A DNA stretch of 64,000 nt from Lentisphaerae bacterium WC36. GTDB lineage: Bacteria; Verrucomicrobiota; Lentisphaeria; Victivallales; SZUA-371. Made by a program: the position numbers and the translations under genes. Below are positions 17,806 through 26,116 of the stretch, piece by piece (positions within the stretch are counted from its first letter, which is position 1; each line of letters starts with the position of its first letter). Location of the stretch: positions 2,908,230 to 2,972,229 of the forward strand of contig CP085689.1 in assembly GCA_020683205.1 (NCBI GenBank), in the 5' to 3' direction. The notes below the pieces were generated by a model. That model was not told the DNA's origin and searched no databases. It was given only the letters and a program-made list of their open reading frames with translations.

Positions 17806-18354
17806 TTACAACTTCTGGTTATATTCTTGACGGAAAATTTCAGGTTTTATAGGTATAGTTTTAGAATCCCATAATCCAAAATTATTATGCTGAGCGTGTT
17901 GTTGAGCGTTTCTTAATTTTTTATCATATCTAGCAATTTTTTGGTCATGCCAAGCATAGCCATTATAAATAATTTTTTTATTTATATATTCACCTTTTTC
18001 TAAATCAGAGTCTGAGTTTTCTTTAATAAAGTAAATTTTTGCAATTAAATCTTTTTTATTATTTTCAATTTCGACAGGCTCAACAATAATCTCTTTATTA
18101 TAAACTAAACCTTGTAAATAATTTCGTGATTTAAAACTGAATTCTTGCCCAATTTCAGGGGCATCAACGCCATATAAAGACAAATTTATAATTTTATCAA
18201 AAACTTTAATCTTAATAGTATCTCCATCAATAACCTTAATAACTTTGGCATTATATGAATACGAAAACTTAGTACTATTCCCCATTTTTTCAAGGTGTTC
18301 ACATGAACAAAAAATTGTACAAAAAAGTAAAACCATCAATCTAAGATATTTCAT
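17806..18354 (-). CDS. Thermonuclease-like (SNase) lipoprotein
   Basis: Staphylococcal-nuclease-fold protein with a lipoprotein signal (LVLLFCTIFCSCEHLEK). The OB-fold core starts with the typical AKVIKVIDGDTIKIKV, then YGVDAPEIGQ, which carries a calcium-binding/catalytic Asp, and ends NAQQHAQHNNFGLW as in many secreted family members. The arginine usually found shortly after the DAPE motif is not obvious, so activity is less certain than the fold. At 182 residues it is complete. It sits 45 bases downstream of recX in the same operon. Confidence 0.8.
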   Translation of the reverse strand: MKYLRLMVLLFCTIFCSCEHLEKMGNSTKFSYSYNAKVIKVIDGDTIKIKVFDKIINLSLYGVDAPEIGQEFSFKSRNYLQGLVYNKEIIVEPVEIENNKKDLIAKIYFIKENSDSDLEKGEYINKKIIYNGYAWHDQKIARYDKKLRNAQQHAQHNNFGLWDSKTIPIKPEIFRQEYNQKL

Positions 18355-18399
18355 TTCCCCCCACTCCTTATTTTCAAAAATTACTATACAAAAATTAAA

Positions 18400-18996
18400 C
18401 TACTTCTTCTTTATTGTTTCATCAAATGCATCATTTATCACATCAAAAGAAAAACCACGACCAACCAAATGCCTAGTTAACTTCTGCTGTAATTTGAAAA
18501 AATCTTTTTCTCTTCGATAAGTCCCTTTAAGCTTATTTTTAATTAACTGAATCGCAGTTTCTACTTGATCATTAAAATCTATTTCGCTACAAGTTTTATC
18601 AATTAAAGAAGTTGCTAAACGCTTTTTATAAAGGTAATTTTTAATTCTCATCTCACCATAGCCACGCCTTAAAAGATCTTCTTTATACATTTCAGCAAAG
18701 CGTTCATCATCTAAAAAATTTAGTCGCTGCAGTTCCTCAATAACCTCAAAAATTTGTTTAGCAGGCATTTCACGATCAAAAAGTTTCCCTTTTAATTCAT
18801 TGACACTATGATCACGTCTATTAAGAATATTTAAAGCTTTACTCCAAACTTTTTGGTAATCATTATCTGAAAAAATGTTGCTTTTTTCAACTTTTTTTTC
18901 AAGATTAATCGTTTTGCCATCAACTACATTTTTGCATCCATTATTCTGCAAAAATCTTCTGGCATCTTGAATTGAATCTATCCTATTTTTGCTCAT
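18400..18996 (-). CDS. recX: Regulatory protein RecX
   Basis: RecA modulator made of repeated three-helix units: ALNILNRRDHSVNELKGKL, then EELQRLNFLDDERFAEMY with the family signature, then RRGYGEMRIKNYL. At 198 residues it has typical length. Its start overlaps the end of the anti-sigma gene by 14 bases. recA itself is elsewhere in the window (34228), so recX is unlinked from recA and sits in the sigma-factor operon. Confidence 0.85.
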   Translation of the reverse strand: MSKNRIDSIQDARRFLQNNGCKNVVDGKTINLEKKVEKSNIFSDNDYQKVWSKALNILNRRDHSVNELKGKLFDREMPAKQIFEVIEELQRLNFLDDERFAEMYKEDLLRRGYGEMRIKNYLYKKRLATSLIDKTCSEIDFNDQVETAIQLIKNKLKGTYRREKDFFKLQQKLTRHLVGRGFSFDVINDAFDETIKKK

Positions 18997-19936
18997 ATTT
19001 TAAGATGATTTTATTATTACTTTCATCATACTGCCATTTAATATTCTTTTCAGCAGCAAGTTTATTAAGAAGTTGTCGCAAAGTAACAAATTTAACTTGT
19101 GCTTTTTTAGCCTTTTTCCTAACTTCCATTTTTGCTAAAGTAGCTTGTTTTTTAGCTTTGCTTTTTAAAGACGTATCAGCAATTTTTTCATTTCCATCAT
19201 CAGCATCTTGAAACGAATCACTACTAATTTTTTCAACAGAAACTTCATTTTTCGCTTCACTGACCGAAGCCATCGGCATTGCTGAGCGAGTAAGATTTCT
19301 ATCCTTAGGTTGCTCATGAAATGCAACAATTTGCAAGTTTCCTTGAGATTTTAACTGTTTATTTAATTTTTCTACTAAAACATTAATATCTTGAGCTCTC
19401 AAAGTATCAATATTAAGTTGATTTATGTCAATATTTAAATTTGCTAAAAGCTTACAAGAACTAGCTAACTTTAAATTTTGACTCATAACCGTAAAATCTT
19501 GCTTGCTTCCAGTACTCGCGCTCATTATATTTCCCATTGTGGAATCTTTTCTATATTTTGCAATCAGTGCATCCGCTGAAATAGCCAATATTGCCAAAGA
19601 CGCCGCTATTGGCATAGCGTATCGCCAGAAAACTTTTCTATAATTATGGTCATTATTTTGTGATTCCTCATCATAAATTTGATTTAAACAATCTATATCA
19701 ATGACCGTTTTTGCTCCGTTATTAATAGAGTCATCACTCCAAGTAAATTTATTAGAACTTAATGATTCTTTGGTTAAATTTAAAAGTTTTTGCATTTCAT
19801 TAACTTCCTGTTGGCAATGCTCACAATTTTCCAAATGAATTTGCAGTTCATCCTTATGCTTATCATCTAATTCACCAACTAAGAAATCTATTATCCATTC
19901 TTGATATTTTTCACAATTATTTGTTTTATTTTTCAT
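18983..19936 (-). CDS. Zinc-finger anti-sigma factor with secretin/TonB-N-terminus-like tail
   Basis: The N terminus is an anti-sigma zinc-finger domain (C8, then HLENCEHC, the HxxxCxxC zinc motif). A single membrane helix follows (WRYAMPIAASLAILAISADALIA, about 105-127), then a periplasmic part of about 190 residues. The last 40 residues (VTLRQLLNKLAAEKNIKWQY...NKIILKYE) have the spacing of the short STN domain found at the start of secretins and TonB receptors and in FecR-like proteins. It lies 2 bases after the ECF sigma gene, so it is that factor's likely membrane-bound inhibitor. The STN assignment is by eye. Confidence 0.75.
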   Translation of the reverse strand: MKNKTNNCEKYQEWIIDFLVGELDDKHKDELQIHLENCEHCQQEVNEMQKLLNLTKESLSSNKFTWSDDSINNGAKTVIDIDCLNQIYDEESQNNDHNYRKVFWRYAMPIAASLAILAISADALIAKYRKDSTMGNIMSASTGSKQDFTVMSQNLKLASSCKLLANLNIDINQLNIDTLRAQDINVLVEKLNKQLKSQGNLQIVAFHEQPKDRNLTRSAMPMASVSEAKNEVSVEKISSDSFQDADDGNEKIADTSLKSKAKKQATLAKMEVRKKAKKAQVKFVTLRQLLNKLAAEKNIKWQYDESNNKIILKYEQK

Positions 19937-19938
19937 AA

Positions 19939-20454
19939 CTATCGGCCCCCTTTTAAAACAATATTTTGCCGCATTTTTTTCATTGCTGAATGCATAATGA
20001 AACCGACATTGCTACTGCTTATGTCAAGAATGTCTGCAATTTCCTTGTATGACTTTTGCTGTTCAAGCTTAAGAGAAACAACTTCTCGTTCCCGAACATT
20101 CAAATCATCAAAACAAGATTTTATAATTTCTAAATTTTCTACAGTAATCATTGCCTTATCTGGAGAGTAATCATCTTTCGAATTTTGTTGTTTATATTCT
20201 TCTGTAACTTCTAAGCTAACTTTGCGCTGATGCTTTCGCATAAAATCAATACATTTATTACGTACTACTCCGTAAAGCCAAGCTTGAGGGTTATTTATAT
20301 GTTTTTTTTGTGCTCGAGCACGACAATAACCAATAAAAGCCTCTTGAACAGCGTCAGCAACATAATCGTCACTACCTAGCATCCTAAAGGCATATTGCAA
20401 TAAACCATGCTCATAAAGAGTTATTAATTGTTCTATTTCTTCTTTATTCATCAA
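19939..20454 (-). CDS. ECF RNA polymerase sigma factor
   Basis: A 171-residue extracytoplasmic-function sigma factor. Region 2 is ALLQYAFRML..VADAVQEAFI followed by PQAWLYGVVRNKCIDFMRK; region 4 is LNVREREVVSLKLEQQKSYKEIADILDISSSNVG. It is the sixth gene of the pseudopilin operon and is followed at once by its probable anti-sigma factor. Which promoters it serves cannot be read here; autoregulation of this operon is plausible. Confidence 0.88.
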   Translation of the reverse strand: MMNKEEIEQLITLYEHGLLQYAFRMLGSDDYVADAVQEAFIGYCRARAQKKHINNPQAWLYGVVRNKCIDFMRKHQRKVSLEVTEEYKQQNSKDDYSPDKAMITVENLEIIKSCFDDLNVREREVVSLKLEQQKSYKEIADILDISSSNVGFIMHSAMKKMRQNIVLKGGR

Positions 20455-20472
20455 AAAATTTTTATTGATAAA

Positions 20473-21306
20473 CTATTTACGGTATCCCAAAAATACCATT
20501 TTTGAAAAACTTCTGATACTATTAGCAAGAACCTTCTGTTCTGGACTCAAACTACCAAAATCAAAATCTTCTGGCTTTTCAGTAATAATTTTTTTTGACT
20601 CATTAATATCCGCTGCAGATATTGCAGCATTTGTCATGCCCCGATATTTTCTAGCATCTTCATCGTTTATAGTTACAATAGTAAGTCTAATTGAAGCAAT
20701 TTTATTAGTTCCAGTAGCGACTGCGCCACTAGCATTCAATCTAACCACATTAAACTCTACAACATTATCAATCACATCTTCCCAGTCATAAGTCGTATTA
20801 TCTTGATTTGAAAAACTTTGTTTAGAACTGTCGGCTATTGAAGGGAAATTAGCACTAGGGTCAACCTGAAAAGCAGCTGAATTCAATGGATCACTAGTGA
20901 AATAACTAGGAAGCAAATTACGCTCACGATATTGCAACTTATTATTAGTATTGTCAAATCTAATTCCCACCAGCTTCAACATTGAAGCTGCTCCATTGAC
21001 AGTTCCTTTTTCATTGGTATAAAAATACAACTCATCATTGGCAGGTCCTACTTCTAAAGTATTTAGTTGACCATTTGTATTTGTATAATCAAAGTCATTA
21101 TACATGTTTAATTGGCGCCCAATCAAATCTAAAGATGCTTGTGCATCAGCATATTGAGCAGCTTGGCTTGAACGTTTTGTCATCAGCCCTTGGGTTTTGC
21201 CAAAAAAATTCATCATCATCAACATCAAAACGGTAAAAATTGCCATAGACGCAATAATTTCAATTAACGAGAAATATTTAATTTTATATCTTTTCATAAC
21301 GTTCAC
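20473..21306 (-). CDS. Pseudopilin-like protein 5 (GspJ/PulJ-like)
   Basis: A prepilin-type N terminus (MKRYKIKYFSLIEIIASMAIFTVLMLMM) precedes a single hydrophobic helix and a 240-residue exported domain. Glu5 of the mature protein is present (FSLIE). The residue before the predicted cleavage site is Tyr instead of Gly. Its length, its position last in the pilin run, and features such as the QAAQYADAQASLDLIGRQL helix suggest a GspJ-like minor pseudopilin. Confidence 0.75.
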   Translation of the reverse strand: MNVMKRYKIKYFSLIEIIASMAIFTVLMLMMMNFFGKTQGLMTKRSSQAAQYADAQASLDLIGRQLNMYNDFDYTNTNGQLNTLEVGPANDELYFYTNEKGTVNGAASMLKLVGIRFDNTNNKLQYRERNLLPSYFTSDPLNSAAFQVDPSANFPSIADSSKQSFSNQDNTTYDWEDVIDNVVEFNVVRLNASGAVATGTNKIASIRLTIVTINDEDARKYRGMTNAAISAADINESKKIITEKPEDFDFGSLSPEQKVLANSIRSFSKMVFLGYRK

Positions 21307-21318
21307 TTTTTTACCTAA

Positions 21319-21918
21319 TTAATTTTTGTTATAAATTTCAAGGACGAATAGACGTGTTTCACGTTGTTTATATGGTTTAGCCACGGGCCAACTTAATTCA
21401 ACATTTAAACGCACCACGTTATTACCTGTCCCAGAAGGAGTATCAACAACCCACTCAGAAGCACCTGCATCCCATTTCAAAATGTTTACAGGTTCAGTCC
21501 ACACTAGCGCATGTGCAATAAAATCTGCTTTCTCTAAATCAGGCGATGCAAAACCATACAATCCCACAGATTCATCAACTCTGTAAAAACCACCAGATTC
21601 CAAATTCCAGCCACTACTAGTATCTTTTGGTAAAGAATCATTTATTTCATCATCATCATCTTTATTAAATTTTTTTGCAGGAAGCGTACTAATTACATTA
21701 AATGAAGATGAACTTCGTGTAAAATAACTCTCCATAATTTTTAACATTGCCTCAGCATTTTGTGCCCCATCATTATCTGCCATAGCATCACGATATGAAT
21801 TTAACCCAACAGGAATTAATGCCACAACTCCAGCGATGCCAACAGTTAATACAGCCATCGCCAAAACAATTTCAACAAGGTTGAAATATTTTTTCATTCT
21901 TCTCTTAACTTTCATCAT
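21319..21918 (-). CDS. Pseudopilin-like protein 4 (GspI/PilV-like)
   Basis: The prepilin N terminus KKYFNLVEIVLAMAVLTVGIAGVVALIPVGL is followed by an exported domain; 199 residues. The helix sequence (LAMAVLTVGIAGVVAL) is like PilV/GspI minor pilins. The residue before the predicted cleavage Phe is Tyr, not Gly. It lies 12 bases before the next pilin gene. Confidence 0.75.
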   Translation of the reverse strand: MMKVKRRMKKYFNLVEIVLAMAVLTVGIAGVVALIPVGLNSYRDAMADNDGAQNAEAMLKIMESYFTRSSSSFNVISTLPAKKFNKDDDDEINDSLPKDTSSGWNLESGGFYRVDESVGLYGFASPDLEKADFIAHALVWTEPVNILKWDAGASEWVVDTPSGTGNNVVRLNVELSWPVAKPYKQRETRLFVLEIYNKN

Positions 21919-21938
21919 AATTGCTCCAGTTGTATTAA

Positions 21939-22679
21939 TTATTCAATTTCGCCATATTTAGTTCTACCAGTGAATTTATTCACAAAAACAAATTCCCCAT
22001 ATGAGTCTGGAGGATTCTTATTGACAATTGCATCCCCCGCAAAGGCGGCTTTTGCTATAAAAAATGTTAAGCTACTAGCTGTTCGACCATTAGGAGTAAA
22101 CACCACTAAGTTTAATGATGGACTAGAAGTTGTCTCTCCAAGATCACTAAAAGGAACAAATCCTGAGCTATAACTTGACTTAACTTCCGTTGTTGAACTA
22201 AAAATATTAACATTTTGACCATCGTTAGCCATTGCATCTTTAAAAGCTGTTACTCCAGAACTTCCACTTTCTAAGTTAAAATCTAAACTAGCAGTATTTC
22301 TAACTGCAACAATAAGGTTGCCCTCTTCTAAAACAGTCCAATTATCAAGCCATTTTATTAATTCATTATTGTCTGTTACTTCGCAAATTCTCATTGCGCG
22401 ATACGCTAATTCCCTGCCACGTTCAGTAGAAACTTCCCGTTGAAGAAAAGCAACTGCAACATACTTATTATTTGTAATAGCCAAGCTGCGAGCGCGCTCC
22501 AAAGTAACTTGTACAGAAATGGCAGCAGACTTAGCTCCTTGCACCGAAAACAATCTCTTTAAGGCTGGTGCAGATAAGCTCAATAGCACTGCTGCAATAG
22601 CAATAACTACAATCATTTCAACCAAAGTAAACAAGCTCTTGATTTGAGAGTTTTTAATTTTCATATTGTCACCTCTCAA
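21939..22679 (-). CDS. Pseudopilin-like protein 3 (GspH/FimT-like)
   Basis: The prepilin N terminus (KSLFTLVEMIVVIAIAAVLLSLSAP) is followed by a helix containing VTLERARSLAITNNKYVAV, the segment typical of GspH/FimT pseudopilins, then a beta domain. The residue before the predicted cleavage Phe is Leu. 246 residues, 4 bases after the previous gene. Confidence 0.8.
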   Translation of the reverse strand: MRGDNMKIKNSQIKSLFTLVEMIVVIAIAAVLLSLSAPALKRLFSVQGAKSAAISVQVTLERARSLAITNNKYVAVAFLQREVSTERGRELAYRAMRICEVTDNNELIKWLDNWTVLEEGNLIVAVRNTASLDFNLESGSSGVTAFKDAMANDGQNVNIFSSTTEVKSSYSSGFVPFSDLGETTSSPSLNLVVFTPNGRTASSLTFFIAKAAFAGDAIVNKNPPDSYGEFVFVNKFTGRTKYGEIE

Positions 22680-22683
22680 AGAT

Positions 22684-23439
22684 TTATTTAAAAGACTTGA
22701 TAGTATCTTTATCTAAGTAGTAATTTTCTTGATTATTTGAATTAAATTTAAATGCTCTAATTCCAGCAGTCGATGTATTTTCACCATTAATTCCAGGAGC
22801 TAAGACAAAAACACTACCATTCAAAGTAACATCTTCTCCATCAATAGTTAATTCAATTTTATTATCATAGTTTGTATCTAAAATAAACACATAAGGACTA
22901 CCCCAACGAGTCACAAATGATTTAATAACTTGCCCATCACTACTTGTATCATCAACTGCAACACCATTTTTGGGACTTAAATACATTTTCTTACGCTTAT
23001 TTTTCGGGGAAGCTACTTCTGCACCAACACCGCTACTCATATTTATACCCATTAATTTCTTCAAAAAGTCAGCATAGTCACTTTCAGAATCAATAGTACT
23101 TCCAGTGCTACCTTGGAAACCAATTCCTGTAATATCTACTCCTCCAATAGTAATTGGATCTGGTGAAGTTTCATCTTGAGTAGTGTTCCCACAATACAAA
23201 ATTGTATCTTGCCCTGAATTCAATACTGGCAACAAGTCGTTATTATCTGCTTTAAATTGTTCAATAGCAATTTTTAATGAATTAGCTTCTGTGTTAGCCT
23301 CTAAAATTCTCGCTTTAGTTCTTGCTACATTTATAGCTGGTGTAATTAGCCCTGCTAAAACAATAATGATTGCGAGTACTACTAGGATTTCAACCAACGT
23401 AAATGCTTTGACTCTAATTTTGTCTCTTTTTTTTAACAT
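22684..23439 (-). CDS. Pseudopilin-like protein 2 (GspG-like)
   Basis: The prepilin N terminus (VKAFTLVEILVVLAIIIVLAGLITP) and helix ARTKARILEANTEANSLKIAIEQF match the major-pseudopilin (GspG-like) layout, and the C-terminal WGSPYVFILDTNYDNKI resembles the GspG calcium-loop region (WGxPY). Ala precedes the cleavage site. 251 residues, longer than classical GspG. Confidence 0.78.
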   Translation of the reverse strand: MLKKRDKIRVKAFTLVEILVVLAIIIVLAGLITPAINVARTKARILEANTEANSLKIAIEQFKADNNDLLPVLNSGQDTILYCGNTTQDETSPDPITIGGVDITGIGFQGSTGSTIDSESDYADFLKKLMGINMSSGVGAEVASPKNKRKKMYLSPKNGVAVDDTSSDGQVIKSFVTRWGSPYVFILDTNYDNKIELTIDGEDVTLNGSVFVLAPGINGENTSTAGIRAFKFNSNNQENYYLDKDTIKSFK

Positions 23440-23499
23440 AATTCAACTCCTCAAACAATTTAAACTATAATTAATTTTATTTTAAATACTTTATTTTTA

Positions 23500-24237
23500 C
23501 TATTTATTGACAATATCATCGACAGTTCCAAATCCAATAGCGCCGCCACTTTCTTGTGAGTCATATGTCTCTGGATCTTTTATTTCATTACTACTAAGGT
23601 TGCAGTTAATTTGGTTCGTTTCAATATCAAATAGCTTTTCAGGTATTCCGCTATTAGGTTTTGGGTCGCCAATGTAACCTCCGTCGCCTGTTGATATTAA
23701 ATCAAAACCTAATGGATTAAAATGACCTGGACTATTATAAAACACAGGATTATCCCAACCATCTTTTAGGTAATAATAACGAACTCCTCCAGTCACAATA
23801 AATCCACAAAATTTCTTAACAAAATCAGTAAGATCAACCTGCTTCACAAATTCTTCGGCTAAAGCTTTATTTACATACGAATTAAGGTCTGCGGGGTTAA
23901 AAGCAAGAGTACAAGTTAACGTTTCTTGTTCAGGTTTATTATTAGCATCTACATCTTGAGTCGCAATCCAGCAGACATTGTTTAACATCCCATCTCCATT
24001 AGTTCCTGTAGTTACTTGAGGGTAAAATCCTTTTTTTGCTTTTATAGCTTCAAATGCAGTAGCAACTGTTTTCATTGCAGACTTAGTTTTAGCTTCTTTA
24101 GAGGCACTCATAGCAAGAGAATAGCCACCAATAGCAAGTCCACCTATTAGCCCAATTATTGCGATAACCGCGATTAATTCAATCAAACTAAATGCTTTAC
24201 GCACTGCTTTTTTCTTTTCATAAACATCCATCATCAT
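23500..24237 (-). CDS. Pseudopilin-like protein 1 (GspG-like)
   Basis: First gene of the operon. The prepilin N terminus is RKAFSLIELIAVIAIIGLIGGLAIGG, with the helix KEAKTKSAMKTVATAFEAIKAKKGFYP typical of GspG-type pilins, and the C-terminal half contains KDGWDNPVFYNSPGHF (WxxP) and TGDGGYIGDPKP. Ala precedes the cleavage site. Three consecutive ATGs (24237, 24234, 24231) follow an AGGAATGGG ribosome site; the exact one is uncertain. Confidence 0.78.
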   Translation of the reverse strand: MMMDVYEKKKAVRKAFSLIELIAVIAIIGLIGGLAIGGYSLAMSASKEAKTKSAMKTVATAFEAIKAKKGFYPQVTTGTNGDGMLNNVCWIATQDVDANNKPEQETLTCTLAFNPADLNSYVNKALAEEFVKQVDLTDFVKKFCGFIVTGGVRYYYLKDGWDNPVFYNSPGHFNPLGFDLISTGDGGYIGDPKPNSGIPEKLFDIETNQINCNLSSNEIKDPETYDSQESGGAIGFGTVDDIVNK

Positions 24238-24458
24238 AGCTTACCCATTCCTAAGTAATTTATTATTATACCTATCCAATGTATAAATATAAATTCAAAC
24301 TATGAGAAATTCAACTATATAATGCGGATTTTCATTATATTGTAATAATAATCAATATTCTAGTTCTTGAATTTTAACCAAATAAGCCTTATTAGTATAA
24401 TTATGTAAATTAATTTAGCAATATTTAAACTTTTTAAAATATAAATGGAGTAGAAACT

Positions 24459-25028
24459 ATGAGTACAGTGAATATCGATTCATTAATGGACTATTTACAA
24501 GAGCATATGGAAAAATCAGAAGAAGTAATGAAACGTGATTTTGCTAGCATTAGAACAGGCAAGGCAAGCCCTGCACTATTAGATAACATTAAAGTCGATT
24601 ACTACGGCACAATGACTCGTTTAAAAGATATGTCAGCGATTACTGCACCAGAGCCACGTTTATTAGTTATTCAACCTTGGGATCAAACAGCTGTGGCAGC
24701 AATTGAAAAAGCAATTATTGACTCAGATTTAGGTATTTCACCAGTTAGTGATGGTAAAGTTTTACGTCTGCCTATCCCTGAACTAAGTGAAGAGCGTCGT
24801 AAGACATTAGTAAAACAGGTGAAGACTCGCTCAGAAGATGCAAAAATTGCGGTTCGTAATATCCGTCGTGAAGGTAATGATATTGCTAAAAAAGCAGAAA
24901 AAGCAAGTGAAATTACTGAAGACGATTTAAAAGATATGCTAACTGATATCCAAAAAATGACTGATGATGCCATTAAGGTAATAGAGCAAGTTGTTTCGGA
25001 AAAAGAAGCAGACTTAATGAGTTTATAA
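24459..25028 (+). CDS. frr: Ribosome recycling factor
   Basis: Splits post-termination ribosomes together with EF-G. Conserved segments are MKRDFASIRTGKASPALLDNI near the start, then IQPWDQTAVAAIEKAI, GISPVSDGKVLRLPIPELSEERRK and VRNIRREGNDIAKK. At 189 residues it is normal in length. GGAG lies upstream of the ATG. It is monocistronic with its own terminator. Confidence 0.96.
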   Translation: MSTVNIDSLMDYLQEHMEKSEEVMKRDFASIRTGKASPALLDNIKVDYYGTMTRLKDMSAITAPEPRLLVIQPWDQTAVAAIEKAIIDSDLGISPVSDGKVLRLPIPELSEERRKTLVKQVKTRSEDAKIAVRNIRREGNDIAKKAEKASEITEDDLKDMLTDIQKMTDDAIKVIEQVVSEKEADLMSL

Positions 25029-25062
25029 TTTAGCACTTTTAAGCTACAAGCATAATTTTTTC

Positions 25063-25099
25063 AATAGTGATAACGATCAAAAGTTATCACTATTTTTTT
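25063..25099 (+). terminator. Intrinsic terminator of frr
   Basis: The 12-bp stem AATAGTGATAAC / GTTATCACTATT is followed by a run of T. Confidence 0.9.
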
Positions 25100-25259
25100 G
25101 TAAGTTTGCAATTAATAAGCTGTTAAGATTATTAGATGAAACACCGCGTCAAAAAAGTTAAAATTTTTTGCAATTTTTTTTTATTTTATAGTTGTAAAAT
25201 TTAGATTTAAAAGTATTGTATAACTCACAGCGACAAGTACTGCTTGTTAAGCTTAAGTC

Positions 25260-25352
<93 letters not shown>

Positions 25353-25563
25353 AAAAAAATTCCAAGCGTTTTAGTTATTTCTAGGACGCTTTTTTTGTGT
25401 TTAAATTCTGTAAAATATTTCGAAAATACAAAATTTCAGTTTCTCTATATTCAGCAATTTCAACATGCTAACACCTTCTTGCAAAAATATAAATTATATG
25501 CTAATTTATTGAAGCATTCATAAATTTTCAAGAAGAAATAAATAAAAAAATTGAGGGTTTTAG

Positions 25564-26078
25564 TCTTTATTAATAGTTATTGCAACTCTATTCAATGGCT
25601 GCAAAAGTAGAGAGATTATTTTTAGCGATAACTCAACAACGGAAGGATACTTTGCCACCAATAATGGAGTTGACGAATTTATTAATGATGGTGTTACAAA
25701 AACATATGACAAAGAGGGAAATTTAATTAATGAAATGTATTTTGAAGACAATCGCATAAAAAAATATATTGAATACTCAAAAAGCGATAAAAAGTAGCGC
25801 GAAGAAATTTTAACTGACAATGTAATAATAACATTTTTGATAAAAATGAAGAAATCTTGCTGAAAATAATCTCAAAACAGGAAAATTATTATAGCTTTAG
25901 ATTAAATAACAAAGGAGACATCACTACTATTTTTCGAGGAGAATGCCATAATGACAGCGATGAAATCATTAATGCCGAAAGGCGAACTTATGACAACGAG
26001 GGTTTTTTAACAAAAAAATACGTTATTAAAAATAAAAAAGGCACAATAATATTCCAGAGAGATAGTAATCAAAAATAA
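25564..26078 (+). pseudogene. Decayed lipoprotein with YwqK/MORN-like repeats
   Basis: From 25564 one frame reads a lipoprotein signal (SLLIVIATLFNGCKSR), with no usable start codon and a TAG just upstream, followed by MORN-2/YwqK-like text (TKTYDKEGNLINEMYFEDNR). It stops at a TAG (25795-25797), continues in frame for REEILTDN, then needs a frameshift near 25840 to join DKNEEILLKIISKQENYYSF and RRTYDNEGFLTKKYVIKN, ending at 26078. The downstream piece can be read as a 73-residue frame from 25857, but it has no good ribosome site. It was probably once a single lipoprotein of about 170 residues. Confidence 0.6.
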
Positions 26079-26116
26079 AATTATTGAGGTAACATAATAG
26101 TTATAATGGAGGTTTT

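Noticed and set aside
25560-25820. Minus-strand 86-codon frame beside tRNA-Ser
   Set aside because: It opposes the recognisable YwqK-like lipoprotein text on the plus strand, which explains the region better.
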